This document shows positions 8,696 through 20,087 of a stretch of 64,000 bases of DNA, piece after piece. The stretch is from Necropsobacter rosorum (GTDB lineage Bacteria; Pseudomonadota; Gammaproteobacteria; Enterobacterales; Pasteurellaceae). The DNA is taken from positions 1 through 64,000 of the forward strand of contig CCMQ01000002.1 in assembly GCA_000751835.1 (NCBI GenBank). Reading direction: 5' to 3'. How positions within the stretch are numbered: the stretch's first letter is position 1; each line of letters starts with the position of its first letter. Below the pieces are notes generated by a model. That model did not search any database. It was not told the DNA's origin and saw only the letters and a list, made by a program, of their open reading frames with translations. Made by a program: the position numbers and the translations under genes.

Positions 8696-11600
8696 ATGAC
8701 AAAACTCTACGACCGTTCGTTCGAACGGGAAAACTGCGGCTTCGGTCTGATCGCAAATATTGACGGCGTGCAGAGCCATAAAGTCGTGCGCAACGGGATT
8801 TTGGGCTTATCCCGCATGCAGCATCGCGGCGCCATTTTAGCGGATGGCAAAACCGGTGACGGCTGCGGTCTGTCGCTGCAAATGCCGGAAAGTTTTTTCC
8901 GTACTGTGGCGGCGGAAAACGGTTTTTCTCTGGCTAAAATTTTCGGCGTGGGGCAGATTTTTCTGCCGCAGGATGCCGTGCTGGCGCAGCAATATATGGC
9001 GATTATTGAGCAGGAATTAACCGAAGAAACCTTAGGCATTCCGGCCTGGCGCGACGTGCCGACCAATCCGTCGGTACTCGGTGAGATCGCACTGGCGGAT
9101 ATGCCGTTGATCAAACAGGTGTTTATTAACGCACCGAGCGGTTGGCGGGGACAGGATTTGCAGCGCCGTTTGTTTGTTGCGCGGCGCCGCATCGAAAAAC
9201 GTATTGCACATCCCGATTTTTATATTTGCAGTTTCTCCAACCAGACGATTGTGTATAAAGGTCTGTGTATGCCGAAAGATTTGCCTGAATTCTATCTGGA
9301 TTTAGCGGATTTACGCATGCAGACTGCGATTTGTTTGTTTCATCAGCGGTTTTCCACCAATACTCAGCCGCGCTGGAAACTGGCGCAGCCGTTTCGTTAT
9401 CTGGCTCATAACGGCGAAATCAATACCATTTCCGGCAATCGTGCCTGGGCGCGCGTACGGGCTTACAAATACCGCACGCCGTTAATTCCCGATCTGCAAA
9501 GTGCGGCGCCGTTTGTGAACGAAACCGGTTCGGATTCGAGTTCGCTGGATAATATGCTGGAATTATTCGTCAGCGGCGGCATGGATTTGTTTCGCGCCAT
9601 GCGCTTGCTGGTACCGCCGGCATGGCAGCAGAATCCGGATATGGACGACGATCTGCGCGCCTTTTACGATTTTAACTCCATGCATATGGAACCCTGGGAC
9701 GGCCCGGCCGGGATCGTCTTATCCGACGGCCGCTATGCCGCCTGTAATCTCGACCGTAACGGTTTGCGCCCGGCGCGTTATGTGATTACCGAAGATCGTC
9801 TGATTACGATTGCCTCCGAAGTCGGGATCTGGAATTACGCGCCCGACGAAGTGGTGGAAAAAGGGCGGGTCGGCCCGGGGCAGTTGCTGGTGATCGATAC
9901 CCGCAAAGGGCAGGTGCTGCATTCCGATGAAATCGATAACGAAGTGCGCGCCCGTCATCCCTATCGTGAATGGCTGAATAAACATGTGCAGCGCCTGATT
10001 CCGTTTGAACAGCTGCCGGAAAATGAGGTGGGCGAAGGAACGCTGGACGAAGCCACCTTAAAAATTTACCAGAAACAGTTTTTATATCATCGCGAAGAAC
10101 TGGAAAACGTGTTGCGCGTGCTGGGGGAAAACGGTCAGGAAGCGGTGGGCTCTATGGGCGACGACACGCCGTTTGCCGTGCTGAGCGAGCGCCCGCGTCT
10201 GTTGTTCGATTATTTCCGCCAGTATTTCGCCCAAGTCACCAATCCGCCGATTGATCCGTTGCGTGAAGCGCATGTGATGAGTCTGGCAACCAGTATCGGG
10301 CGCGAAATGAGTGTCTTTTTTGAGGCGGAGGGCATGTCACAGCGAGTGAATTTTAAATCGCCGGTGCTGGTCTATTCCGATATGCAGCAAATTCTGCGTT
10401 TAGCGCCGGATCATTATCGACACAGTATTTTAGACGCCACTTATAATCCCGATGAAATCGACCTGAAACAGGCGATTGAACGTCTGTGCGAACAGGCCAA
10501 ACAGGCGGTGAGTGACAAAACGGTGCTGTTAATTATTTCCGACCGTTATATCGATCGGCACAAACAACCGATTCCGAGTGCGTTAGCGGTGGGCGCGTTG
10601 CAAAGCTGTCTGGTGGAAGCCAATCTGCGCTGCGATACCAATATCATCGTGGAAACGGCGGAAGCGCGCAATCCGCACCATTTTGCGGTGCTGATCGGCT
10701 TAGGCGCCACTGCGGTGTATCCTTATCTTGCCTATGAAACTCTGTATCAAATGGTGCAACACGGCGCGATCAGCAAGCCGCTGCGGGTGGTCACCGCGAA
10801 TTTCCGCAACGGGATCAACAAAGGCTTATATAAAATCATGTCCAAAATGGGCATTTCCTGTATTTCTTCTTATCGCTGCGCCCGCCTGTTTGAAGTGGTC
10901 GGTTTAAGCGCAGAAATCACCGCACTTTGCTTGCCGGGGATTACCAGCCGGATTGAAGGGGCAGGATTTGCGGAAATACAGCGTCAGTTAAGCGCGAGTC
11001 GTAAACGCGCCTGGCGTCACAGTCAGGATCTGGATATCGGCGGTTTGCTGAAATTTAAACCGCAGGGCGAATACCACGCCTATAATCCGGAGGTGGTCAA
11101 TGCGTTGCAGGCGGCGGTGAATTCGGGCGATTATGCCGAATACTGCGTATTCCGCGACAAAGTGAACCAGCGCCCGATAACCACAATCCGCGATATGTTA
11201 CGGCTGAAAAGTGAGGGCAGACAGCCTATCGCCCTTGAGGAGGTGGAAGCGGCGGAAAATCTGTATCGGCGTTTTGACAGTGCCGCCATGTCTATCGGCG
11301 CGTTAAGCCCCGAAGCTCATGAGGGGCTGGCGACGGCGATGAACCGGCTGGGCGGTTATTCCAATTCCGGTGAAGGCGGTGAGGATCCGAAACGCTACGG
11401 CACGGAAAAAGTGTCTAAAATCAAACAGGTGGCTTCCGGCCGTTTCGGCGTTACACCGGCTTATTTAATGAGTGCGGAAGTGATTCAGATTAAGGTGGCG
11501 CAAGGTGCGAAACCGGGCGAAGGCGGTCAGCTGCCGGGCGATAAAGTCACCCCTTATATTGCGCAGTTGCGCTATGCGGTGCCGGGTTCAACCCTGATTT

Positions 11601-13162
11601 CTCCGCCGCCGCATCACGATATTTATTCTATTGAGGATCTGGCGCAGCTGATTTTCGATTTGAAGCAAATTAATCCGCGCGCCCTGATTTCGGTCAAACT
11701 GGTGTCGTTGCCGGGTGTCGGTACGATTGCGACCGGCGTGGCGAAAGCCTATGCGGATTTAATTACGATCGCCGGTTATGACGGCGGTACCGGCGCCAGC
11801 CCGCTGACCAGCGTGAAATACTGCGGTTTGCCGTGGGAGCTGGGGCTGGCGGAAGCGCAGCAGGCGCTGGTGGAAAACAATTTGCGCCATAAAGTGCGCC
11901 TACAGGTGGACGGCGGGCTGAAAACCGGGCTGGATATTGTCAAAGCGGCCATTCTGGGAGCGGAAAGTTTCGGTTTCGGCACCGCACCGATGGTGGCGCT
12001 GGGTTGCCGTTATCTGCGGATCTGCCATTTGAACAACTGCGCCACCGGCGTGGCGACGCAGGACGATACGTTGCGCCGTCAGCATTATCACGGCGTGCCG
12101 GAAAAAGTGATGAATTATTTTAAATTCATCGCACAGGATGTGCGTGAAATTCTGGCTCAATTGGGCGTGGCGAAACTGACGGATTTAATCGGACGCACCG
12201 ACCTGCTGGAAATTATCCACGGCAAAACCGGCGCGCAGCGGGGACTGGATTTAAGCAAACTGCTGTATGCGCCGAAAGTGCCGGCCGGCAGCAGCCGGTA
12301 TTGCACCCAATCCAATCCGCCGTTTGATCCGGGGCGGCTCAATCAGGCGATTGTGGCGCAAAGCAAAGCGGCCTTCGACAGCGGTTTATGTGCGGAACTG
12401 ACTTTCGATATCTGCAATCTGGATCGTTCCGTCGGCGCCGCTTTATCCGGGCTGATTGCCGAACGTTACGGCAACCGCGGTAATCCGTTGCAGGAATTTC
12501 ATATTCGTCTGACCGGCACCGCAGGACAAAGTTTCGGCGTGTGGCTGGCGGGCGGCGTAAACCTGAGCCTGACCGGTGATGCCAACGATTATGTGGGCAA
12601 AGGCATGGCGGGCGGACGTATCGTCATTAAACCTCATAACGGCGTGGCCTTTAAGGCGGAAGATGCCGTGATAGCGGGCAATACCTGCTTATACGGTGCC
12701 ACCGGCGGCGAATTGTTCGCTTCCGGCCGGGCGGGCGAGCGCTTTGCGGTGCGTAATTCGGGCGCGTTGGCGGTGGTGGAAGGCATCGGCGACAACGGCT
12801 GCGAATATATGACCGGCGGGGTGGTGACCGTGCTGGGTAAAACCGGTATTAATTTCGGTGCGGGCATGACCGGCGGATTCGCCTATGTGCTGGATACGGA
12901 CGGCAAATTCCGCGGACGCATTAACCCGGAACTGGTGGAAGGGCTAAGTATTGCCGATTTGCCGACCCATCAGGAACATTTGCGCGGCCTGATTTCCCGC
13001 CATGTGGAACTGACCCGCAGTGCAATCGGGGAGCGGATTTTGGCCGATTGGGACAATTATATGACGCGATTTGTGCTGGTGAAACCGAAAGCCAATGAAG
13101 TGGACGCCCTGCTGGGGCATAAACGGCGTACCCAGAATGAATTGCGCGCCGTGATTCAATAA
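8696..13162 (+). CDS. gltB: Glutamate synthase (NADPH) large subunit
   Basis: Large subunit of GOGAT, which forms two glutamates from glutamine and 2-oxoglutarate. The 1488-residue product compares with about 1486 for E. coli. The N-terminal nucleophile is the Cys in ERENCGFGLI; the short stretch before it would be the removed propeptide. The order is class II amidotransferase (to about 420), central domain, FMN/Fe-S synthase domain (GGEDPKRYGTEKVSKIKQVA and CRYLRICHLNNCATGVATQ) and C-terminal beta-helix (about 1250-1488). GTG 8690, ATG 8693 and ATG 8696 are consecutive; AGGAAG at 8685-8690 favours 8696. It is followed by gltD. I recall that H. influenzae lacks this pathway. Confidence 0.95.
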   Translation: MTKLYDRSFERENCGFGLIANIDGVQSHKVVRNGILGLSRMQHRGAILADGKTGDGCGLSLQMPESFFRTVAAENGFSLAKIFGVGQIFLPQDAVLAQQYMAIIEQELTEETLGIPAWRDVPTNPSVLGEIALADMPLIKQVFINAPSGWRGQDLQRRLFVARRRIEKRIAHPDFYICSFSNQTIVYKGLCMPKDLPEFYLDLADLRMQTAICLFHQRFSTNTQPRWKLAQPFRYLAHNGEINTISGNRAWARVRAYKYRTPLIPDLQSAAPFVNETGSDSSSLDNMLELFVSGGMDLFRAMRLLVPPAWQQNPDMDDDLRAFYDFNSMHMEPWDGPAGIVLSDGRYAACNLDRNGLRPARYVITEDRLITIASEVGIWNYAPDEVVEKGRVGPGQLLVIDTRKGQVLHSDEIDNEVRARHPYREWLNKHVQRLIPFEQLPENEVGEGTLDEATLKIYQKQFLYHREELENVLRVLGENGQEAVGSMGDDTPFAVLSERPRLLFDYFRQYFAQVTNPPIDPLREAHVMSLATSIGREMSVFFEAEGMSQRVNFKSPVLVYSDMQQILRLAPDHYRHSILDATYNPDEIDLKQAIERLCEQAKQAVSDKTVLLIISDRYIDRHKQPIPSALAVGALQSCLVEANLRCDTNIIVETAEARNPHHFAVLIGLGATAVYPYLAYETLYQMVQHGAISKPLRVVTANFRNGINKGLYKIMSKMGISCISSYRCARLFEVVGLSAEITALCLPGITSRIEGAGFAEIQRQLSASRKRAWRHSQDLDIGGLLKFKPQGEYHAYNPEVVNALQAAVNSGDYAEYCVFRDKVNQRPITTIRDMLRLKSEGRQPIALEEVEAAENLYRRFDSAAMSIGALSPEAHEGLATAMNRLGGYSNSGEGGEDPKRYGTEKVSKIKQVASGRFGVTPAYLMSAEVIQIKVAQGAKPGEGGQLPGDKVTPYIAQLRYAVPGSTLISPPPHHDIYSIEDLAQLIFDLKQINPRALISVKLVSLPGVGTIATGVAKAYADLITIAGYDGGTGASPLTSVKYCGLPWELGLAEAQQALVENNLRHKVRLQVDGGLKTGLDIVKAAILGAESFGFGTAPMVALGCRYLRICHLNNCATGVATQDDTLRRQHYHGVPEKVMNYFKFIAQDVREILAQLGVAKLTDLIGRTDLLEIIHGKTGAQRGLDLSKLLYAPKVPAGSSRYCTQSNPPFDPGRLNQAIVAQSKAAFDSGLCAELTFDICNLDRSVGAALSGLIAERYGNRGNPLQEFHIRLTGTAGQSFGVWLAGGVNLSLTGDANDYVGKGMAGGRIVIKPHNGVAFKAEDAVIAGNTCLYGATGGELFASGRAGERFAVRNSGALAVVEGIGDNGCEYMTGGVVTVLGKTGINFGAGMTGGFAYVLDTDGKFRGRINPELVEGLSIADLPTHQEHLRGLISRHVELTRSAIGERILADWDNYMTRFVLVKPKANEVDALLGHKRRTQNELRAVIQ

Positions 13163-14686
<1,524 letters not shown>

Positions 14687-14702
14687 CCGAACGCTTGAAA
14701 TG

Positions 14703-14733
14703 CAAAAGCCGAGGCGCGGCGGCTTCGGCTTTG
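14703..14733. terminator. Hairpin between convergent gltD and hcr
   Basis: AAAGCCGA (14705-14712) pairs with TCGGCTTT (14725-14732) around a 12-base GC-rich loop. On the minus strand the stem is followed by TTTTGCATTT, so it should end hcr transcripts; on the plus strand it lacks a T-run and would serve gltD weakly. Confidence 0.6.
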
Positions 14734-14749
14734 GGTTGGCTAAAACGGG

Positions 14750-15772
14750 TTAATCCGGCAGTAAATCCACGGTGACATTGCCTTTCAGCTGGCAGCTGCA
14801 AGCCAGCACATAGCCGCGCTGAAGCTCGTCTTCGGTCAGCGGCCCGTTGGTGGACACCTCATAATCGCCGCTTACCCGCGTTTTGCAGGAACCGCAGATC
14901 CCGGAACGGCAGGCGGCAATCACCGGCACTTTATGTTCTTCCAGCGCCGCCAGTAAGGTCATGCCCACCGGCACGGAAAAACTTTGCGGCACCGGATTGG
15001 AGAGGGTTAAGGTCACCTGCTTGCTGTTATCCAGCAGGCAGTTTTCCGCCGCGGCATGGAACTGCTCCAGAAAGAAGCGTTCCGGCGCAACGCCGAGCGC
15101 TTGCGTCATGGCCTGCAAATCATTCATATAACTTTGCGGGCCGCAGGTCAGCACGCTGTAATCGGCGATATTCGGTACCAGCTGCGCCAGCATTTCGCGG
15201 CTGAGCCGGCCGGACAGAAAACCCGGTTGCGCATCGACCGAGGCATTGATAAACAGTTTCAGCTGCGGAAACTGCTGACGTAATTGCTCCCATTCGCGTT
15301 TGAAGATCACATCTTTCGGCGCATGCACACTGTACAGCACCACTACATCGACATCCGGGCGGTTATTCAAAAGCCAGCGGGTCATCGACATAATCGGCGT
15401 TACCCCGCAGCCGCCGGCGGCCAGCAGATAACGGTCGCTGAGGATTTTGGCGCAGGTAAAGTCGCCCATCGGATCCGACAGCCAGAGCTGATCACCGGCT
15501 TTCACTTCCGAGGTCAGCCAGTTGGAACCGACGCCGTCTTGAATGCGGCGCACGGTCAGCGTGATAAAACGGCTTAATCCCGGCGAGGAAGACAGCGTAT
15601 AGGCGCGGGCAATATCCGGCGTGTTGCGGATACTGACCAGCGCGTACTGGCCCGGCTGATAGGGGTAAAAATCCTGCGCGATAAGTTCGATGGTATAAAC
15701 GTCATCGGTTTCTTTGAGCACCGAATGCACTTGCATCTGGTTGTAACATAAAGGGTTTTGATTTTCCGACAT
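14750..15772 (-). CDS. hcr: NADH oxidoreductase for the hybrid cluster protein
   Basis: Soluble electron carrier that passes electrons from NADH to Hcp. The 340-residue product has a ferredoxin-reductase FAD domain (ARAYTLSSSPG near residues 54-64), an NAD domain (LLAAGGCGVTPIMSM near 116) and a C-terminal plant-type 2Fe-2S domain with CRSGICGSC and the final Cys in LACSCQ. The domain order FAD-NAD-ferredoxin is that of Hcr. Start ATG has AAAGGA upstream. It lies 96 bases downstream of hcp on the same strand, separated by an inverted USS pair that can fold into a hairpin. Together with Hcp it suggests protection against nitric oxide or hydroxylamine during anaerobic growth. Confidence 0.92.
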   Translation of the reverse strand: MSENQNPLCYNQMQVHSVLKETDDVYTIELIAQDFYPYQPGQYALVSIRNTPDIARAYTLSSSPGLSRFITLTVRRIQDGVGSNWLTSEVKAGDQLWLSDPMGDFTCAKILSDRYLLAAGGCGVTPIMSMTRWLLNNRPDVDVVVLYSVHAPKDVIFKREWEQLRQQFPQLKLFINASVDAQPGFLSGRLSREMLAQLVPNIADYSVLTCGPQSYMNDLQAMTQALGVAPERFFLEQFHAAAENCLLDNSKQVTLTLSNPVPQSFSVPVGMTLLAALEEHKVPVIAACRSGICGSCKTRVSGDYEVSTNGPLTEDELQRGYVLACSCQLKGNVTVDLLPD

Positions 15773-15787
15773 GATCCTTTCCTGATT

Positions 15788-15862
15788 AAAGTGCGGTGCG
15801 TTTTCGGCTTATTTTTCAGTGCCGACACGGTTTAAAAACCGCTGAAAAAATCACCGCACTTT
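15788..15862. repeat. Inverted USS pair in the hcp-hcr gap
   Basis: AAAGTGCGGTG at 15788-15798 and CACCGCACTTT at 15852-15862 are perfect 11-bp inverted copies of the uptake sequence. The 53-base loop contains a smaller hairpin (CGGTTT with AAACCG). On the transcribed minus strand it lies directly after hcp and before hcr, without a long T-run, so it could partly end transcription or stabilise the hcp message. Confidence 0.6.
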
Positions 15863-15868
15863 GATTGA

Positions 15869-17521
15869 TTATTTCGCCAATGCTTCGGCCATATCCTGTT
15901 CCGGTGTGGTTAAACCGCGTAAGCCGAATTTCTGGTTCAGCAGCGTCATCACATTATCATTCAGAAACGCCGGTGCGGTCGGGCCGGTGTAAATATTTTT
16001 CACCCCCAGCGCCAACAACGTGAGCAGGATCACGATGGCTTTTTGTTCGAACCAGGATAACACCAGCGTCAGCGGCAATTCGTTGACGCCGACATTCAGT
16101 TTCTGCGCCAGATTGACCGCCAGCATAATGGCGGAGTAGGCGTCGTTACACTGACCGACATCCAACAGGCGCGGTAAACCGTCGATAGTGCCGAAATCCA
16201 GCTTGTTGAACCGGTATTTTCCGCAACCGAGGGTCAGAATGGCGCAATCCTGCGGCACTTGGCGGGCAAAATCGGTGTAATAGCTGCGTTCGCCTTTGCT
16301 GCCGTCGCAGCCGCCGACTAAAAAGACATGACGCAGTTTTTTCTCCGCTACCATGTTGATTACCGCATCGGAGGCATCCAGCAAGGTCTGACGGCCGAAA
16401 CCGACGGTGATGCGGTGTTCCAGTTCGCTGTAAGGAAAACCGGACATCGCCTGCGCTTTGGCGATCACCGGTGCGAAATCGCGGTCTTCAATATGCGCCA
16501 CGCCCGGCCAGCCGACGATGCTGCGGGTAAAAATACGATCGGCATAATGACCGACATTCGGGTCGATAATACAGTTGGAGGTCATGATAATCGGCCCCGG
16601 GAACTTGGCGAATTCTTTTTGCTGATTCTGCCAGCCGCTGCCGTAATTGCCGGCTAAATGTGGATATTTTTTCAGTTCCGGATAACCGTGCGCCGGCAGC
16701 ATTTCGCCGTGCGTATAAACGTTAATGCCGGTACCTTCGGTTTGTTCCAGCAGCGCTTTTAAATCTTTCAGATCATGGCCGGAAATCAGAATACATTTGC
16801 CGGCGAGCGGTTTTACGTTGACCGTAGCCGGCACCGGATTGCCGAAGGCTTCCGTTTCGCCCTGATCCAACAGCCCCATCACCTGAAAATTCATGTTGCC
16901 GATCGCCAGGGCTTTATCCAGTAATTCGCCCAGATCACTCGGTTGAGTGCCCAGCCAAGCCATAAATTCGTGGAACTGACGGTACACTTCATTGTCGGAT
17001 TTGCCCAGAACATGAGCATGTTCCATATAAGCCGCCGCGCCTTTTAAACCGTATAGGCACAGCATCCGCACACCGTGCGCCTCTTCGCCGATCTCCGCGC
17101 GATCGGAATTTAACGCGAAATCCGCCGCCTGTGCGGTTAATTGCGCAATGCTGTCGCCTTGTAATGTCAGATGCGCCAGCGGATGTTTTACTTCAATGCT
17201 GGGGTTAATCGCCCGACAGCGGCGGATAAGATCGTCACGGTAATCCTGCGCCTGGCGGGCATAGTGAATGATCCGCTGTGAGTCGAAGTTGACGTTGGTT
17301 AAGGTGGAGAAAAATGCCTGTGCGCAGAAGGCATCGATGTGATTATCAATGATGCCCAGATCCCGCCCCTGTAGCGCCCAAGCGGAAAGACTTTGCAATA
17401 CTGCTACCAGTAGATCCTGTAAATCGGATGTTTCCGCCGTTTTTCCGCACATGCCCTGTGCGTAGCTGCAGCCGTTGCCGACCGGGGTGCGCATGGTTTG
17501 TTCACATTGAATGCAATACAT
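15869..17521 (-). CDS. hcp: Hybrid cluster protein (hydroxylamine reductase / NO reductase)
   Basis: Cytoplasmic Fe-S protein with a hybrid 4Fe-2S-2O cluster; members reduce nitric oxide and hydroxylamine and promote protein S-nitrosylation in anaerobic E. coli. It is 550 residues, the same as E. coli. The N-terminal cysteines C3, C6, C18 and C25 have the CX2C-X11-C-X6-C spacing of the enterobacterial class with a 2Fe-2S proximal cluster. Later motifs include [25 protein letters not shown] and LGCGKYRFN, which hold hybrid-cluster ligands. I chose the ATG at 17519-17521 with AGGAG upstream; a GTG three codons earlier abuts the Shine-Dalgarno. The roughly 230-base AT-rich upstream region must hold the promoter; I found no convincing FNR or NsrR box. 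Confidence 0.95.
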   Translation of the reverse strand: MYCIQCEQTMRTPVGNGCSYAQGMCGKTAETSDLQDLLVAVLQSLSAWALQGRDLGIIDNHIDAFCAQAFFSTLTNVNFDSQRIIHYARQAQDYRDDLIRRCRAINPSIEVKHPLAHLTLQGDSIAQLTAQAADFALNSDRAEIGEEAHGVRMLCLYGLKGAAAYMEHAHVLGKSDNEVYRQFHEFMAWLGTQPSDLGELLDKALAIGNMNFQVMGLLDQGETEAFGNPVPATVNVKPLAGKCILISGHDLKDLKALLEQTEGTGINVYTHGEMLPAHGYPELKKYPHLAGNYGSGWQNQQKEFAKFPGPIIMTSNCIIDPNVGHYADRIFTRSIVGWPGVAHIEDRDFAPVIAKAQAMSGFPYSELEHRITVGFGRQTLLDASDAVINMVAEKKLRHVFLVGGCDGSKGERSYYTDFARQVPQDCAILTLGCGKYRFNKLDFGTIDGLPRLLDVGQCNDAYSAIMLAVNLAQKLNVGVNELPLTLVLSWFEQKAIVILLTLLALGVKNIYTGPTAPAFLNDNVMTLLNQKFGLRGLTTPEQDMAEALAK

Positions 17522-17755
17522 AAAAATCACTCCTAACAGATAAATAATTGACCAAAAAAGTCGGTTATTAAAAACGTAAAAATAGTAAAGCTTTTCATCA
17601 ATAACACAATGAAGATTTTTATTAATTTACTGTTTTTTTGATCTGGATGGAAAAAGCTACTAAGAAAGGGGTAGCTGACATCGGGTTTTGAGCTTTTGTA
17701 TTGTGGTTGGGGGGTATTTTGTGGGCGGAGGGCGGAATTATCTTCTTCAATTTTA

Positions 17756-17794
17756 TAGAAAAAATGCTGAATGACAGGCCGTTATTCAGCATTT
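17756..17794 (-). terminator. Intrinsic terminator of suhB
   Basis: AAATGCTGAAT (17762-17772) pairs perfectly with ATTCAGCATTT (17784-17794). On the minus strand the stem is followed by further T residues, giving six in all. It begins 24 bases after the suhB stop. The rest of the 17522-17817 gap is AT-rich hcp promoter DNA plus a G-rich patch near 17705-17735, with no gene seen. Confidence 0.85.
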
Positions 17795-17817
17795 GTAAGA
17801 CGAAAGAAATTGTAATA

Positions 17818-18621
17818 TTAGCCTTTAAAATCGCTGCCGAGACAAGGCTGGATGTTGGCTAAAATCGCTTTGACCAAACGCGGCGGTGCGGCGACGATGT
17901 GGCCGGCGGTCAGGTAATTATGCCCGCCGTTGAAATCGCACACCAAGCCACCGGCTTCGCGCACAATCAGATCGCCGGCGGCAATATCCCAGGCTTTCAC
18001 ACCCATTTCGAAATAACCGTCCACCCGACCGGCGGCCACATAGCATAAATCCAGTGCGGCGGAGCCGGTGCGGCGGAAATCGGCAACTTCGCTAATAAGG
18101 CTGTTCATCATGGCGAAGTGAATCGGCATTAATGTCGGTTTTTTGAATGGAAAGCCGGTGACTAACACCGTGCCCTGTAAGTCGCGTTTGTTGTCCACGC
18201 GCAGACGCAGTTCATTGAGTTTCGCGCCCTCGCCGCGAACGGCGGTGAATAATTCATTGCGCATCGGATCGTAAACCACGCCGACTTCGGTGCGGCCTTT
18301 CACCCGGATTGCGATAGAAACGGAAAAGTGCGGTAAACCTTTAATAAAGTTTGTGGTGCCATCCAGTGGGTCGATGATCCATTGTACTTCGCTGTCTTTG
18401 CCTTCCAGCGCACCGCTTTCTTCGGTAATAATGGTATGTTCGGGGTAAGATTTTTTAATGACTTCGATGATAGCCGCTTCGGAAGCCTTATCAATATTGG
18501 TGACAAAGTCATTTTTGCCTTTGCTTGTGGTTTGAATTTCATCGCGGCGTTCATAACCTTTAGCAATAATATTGCCCGCTCTTCGTGCCGCACGAATGGC
18601 GATGTTTAACATTGGATTCAT
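17818..18621 (-). CDS. suhB: Inositol-1-monophosphatase / ribosome-associated SuhB
   Basis: Mg-dependent phosphatase of the IMPase family, 267 residues (E. coli 267). Metal-binding motifs are the Glu in ITEESG (about residue 67), DPLDGTTNFIKG (about 84-95) and WDIAAGDLIVREAGG (about 213-227). In E. coli SuhB also joins the rRNA antitermination complex. ATG at 18619-18621 has GGAAA upstream. It is transcribed away from trmJ, so the 160-base gap carries two divergent promoters. One USS core (18326-18334) lies in the PHFSVS coding segment. Confidence 0.92.
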   Translation of the reverse strand: MNPMLNIAIRAARRAGNIIAKGYERRDEIQTTSKGKNDFVTNIDKASEAAIIEVIKKSYPEHTIITEESGALEGKDSEVQWIIDPLDGTTNFIKGLPHFSVSIAIRVKGRTEVGVVYDPMRNELFTAVRGEGAKLNELRLRVDNKRDLQGTVLVTGFPFKKPTLMPIHFAMMNSLISEVADFRRTGSAALDLCYVAAGRVDGYFEMGVKAWDIAAGDLIVREAGGLVCDFNGGHNYLTAGHIVAAPPRLVKAILANIQPCLGSDFKG

Positions 18622-18781
18622 AGATTTCCACCAGATTTTAAAGAACAGTTAAGAGCGCTGATTATAGTGATTTTTTCACTGAAAAGCGAGAACTTACAGA
18701 AAATTTTAAAATTCCTGACTAAATTTAAAGGGTATTGTGATAGAATATCCACAATTTGAGGTCAGATAATACGATAATGAT

Positions 18782-19504
18782 ATGTTGGAAAATATCCGAA
18801 TTGTGCTGGTGGAAACGTCGCATAGCGGCAATATCGGCTCCGCGGCCCGGGCGATGAAAACCATGGGGCTGGCGCATTTATATCTGGTGGCGCCGAAACA
18901 ACGGATTGATGCGCAGGCTATCGCCTTGGCCGCCGGTGCGGAGGATGTGGTGAACAACGCCGTGCAGGTCAACGATTTTGCCGACGCGATTGCCGGCTGT
19001 TCGTTAGTCATCGGCACCAGCGCGCGCCTGCGCCATGTGCAAACCCCGCTGATTGAGCCGCGTGAATGCGCCGAAAAAGCCATTTTTCATGCTCGGCAGG
19101 GAAACGTGGCGATCGTGTTTGGACGTGAGTGCAGCGGATTGACCAATGATGAACTGCTGAAATGCCGTTATCATCTGACGATCCCGGCCAATCCCGATTA
19201 TTCTTCGCTCAATCTGGCCATGGCGGTGCAGCTGGTCGCTTATGAACTGAGAATTGCATGGCGCGCGACGGATAAAATACAACAGCAATCGCCACTTTCA
19301 GCGATAGAGAATATCTATCCGGACGCGCAGGCGCTGGAATATTTTTTCGCCCATACCGAACGGCTTTATCGCCAACTGGGTTTCATTCAGAATCAAGGTG
19401 TTATGCCGAAATTAAGACGGTTATATCAACGGGCGCAAATTGAGCGTAACGAGCTGAATATTCTGCACGGCATGTTAAGTGCGGTAGAAAAAAGGCTGAA
19501 ATAA
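18782..19504 (+). CDS. trmJ: tRNA (cytidine/uridine-32-2'-O)-methyltransferase
   Basis: SPOUT-class methyltransferase that 2'-O-methylates position 32 in tRNA anticodon loops; 240 residues. The N-terminus IRIVLVETSHSGNIGSAARAM and the SAM-binding knot segments NVAIVFGRECSGLTNDEL and IPANPDYSSLNLAMAVQ are characteristic of TrmJ. It lies immediately before iscR, an order I also recall in enterobacteria. The last codons contain a USS (19477-19485) reading as SAV. The ATG start is the only reasonable one in frame; Shine-Dalgarno is weak. Confidence 0.92.
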   Translation: MLENIRIVLVETSHSGNIGSAARAMKTMGLAHLYLVAPKQRIDAQAIALAAGAEDVVNNAVQVNDFADAIAGCSLVIGTSARLRHVQTPLIEPRECAEKAIFHARQGNVAIVFGRECSGLTNDELLKCRYHLTIPANPDYSSLNLAMAVQLVAYELRIAWRATDKIQQQSPLSAIENIYPDAQALEYFFAHTERLYRQLGFIQNQGVMPKLRRLYQRAQIERNELNILHGMLSAVEKRLK

Positions 19505-19513
19505 GCCGGCTCA

Positions 19514-19538
19514 ATAGTTGACTAATTTAGTTGGTTAT
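19514..19538. promoter_or_regulatory. IscR type 1 operator and isc promoter
   Basis: The 25-base site begins ATAGTTGACT and ends AGTTGGTTAT and matches the E. coli type 1 IscR consensus at about 23 of 25 positions. TTGACT at 19518-19523 is a -35 element inside it and TAATAT at 19540-19545 the -10, with a 16-base spacer. The holo-repressor would therefore block RNA polymerase, giving the usual autoregulation of the isc operon. Confidence 0.8.
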
Positions 19539-19578
19539 GTAATATATCGCCATTGATTGATAAGAAGGAAAATAGAAG

Positions 19579-20037
19579 ATGAAATTAACCTCCAAAGGTC
19601 GTTATGCTGTCACCGCAATTTTAGATATTGCCCTCAATGCTGAAAACGGTCCTGTCAGTCTGGCCGATATTTCCGAGCGGCAACATATTTCCCTTTCTTA
19701 TTTGGAACAATTGTTTGCCAAATTGCGCCGTCACGGTCTGGTAAAAAGCGTGCGCGGCCCCGGCGGCGGCTATCAGTTGGGGCTGCCGGCCGACGATATT
19801 GCCATCGGCATGATTATCTCCGCCGTCAACGAAAATATTTCCGTGACCCGCTGTCTGGGGCAGGGCGACTGTCAGGGCGGCAAGCAATGTCTGACCCATT
19901 CCTTATGGGAACAATTAAGCCAGCGCATTGAAGATTTCCTGAACGATATTACGCTGGCGGAACTGGTGGATAAACATCATGTAAAGCATAAACAGACCCA
20001 TCAGGATTTTGACAATTTAGTAATGATTAATAAATAA
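19579..20037 (+). CDS. iscR: Fe-S cluster regulator of the isc operon
   Basis: Rrf2-family repressor that binds a 2Fe-2S cluster and reports cell Fe-S status; 152 residues. The winged helix-turn-helix spans residues 1-65 with [20 protein letters not shown] and [10 protein letters not shown]; cluster ligands are C92, C98, C104 and H107. It is first in the isc operon and its own operator lies 41 bases upstream. Start ATG has AAGGAA 10 bases upstream. A 50-base gap with a USS (20049-20057) separates it from iscS. Confidence 0.96.
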   Translation: MKLTSKGRYAVTAILDIALNAENGPVSLADISERQHISLSYLEQLFAKLRRHGLVKSVRGPGGGYQLGLPADDIAIGMIISAVNENISVTRCLGQGDCQGGKQCLTHSLWEQLSQRIEDFLNDITLAELVDKHHVKHKQTHQDFDNLVMINK

Positions 20038-20087
20038 CCGCTAGCAAAAAGTGCGGTAAAAAATAAAGTGTTTTTTAGGAGTTGATA

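Noticed and set aside
17522-17640. FNR or NsrR site upstream of hcp
   Set aside because: TTGATG and ATCAAT half-sites occur but no full palindrome with correct spacing was found, so no site is reported.
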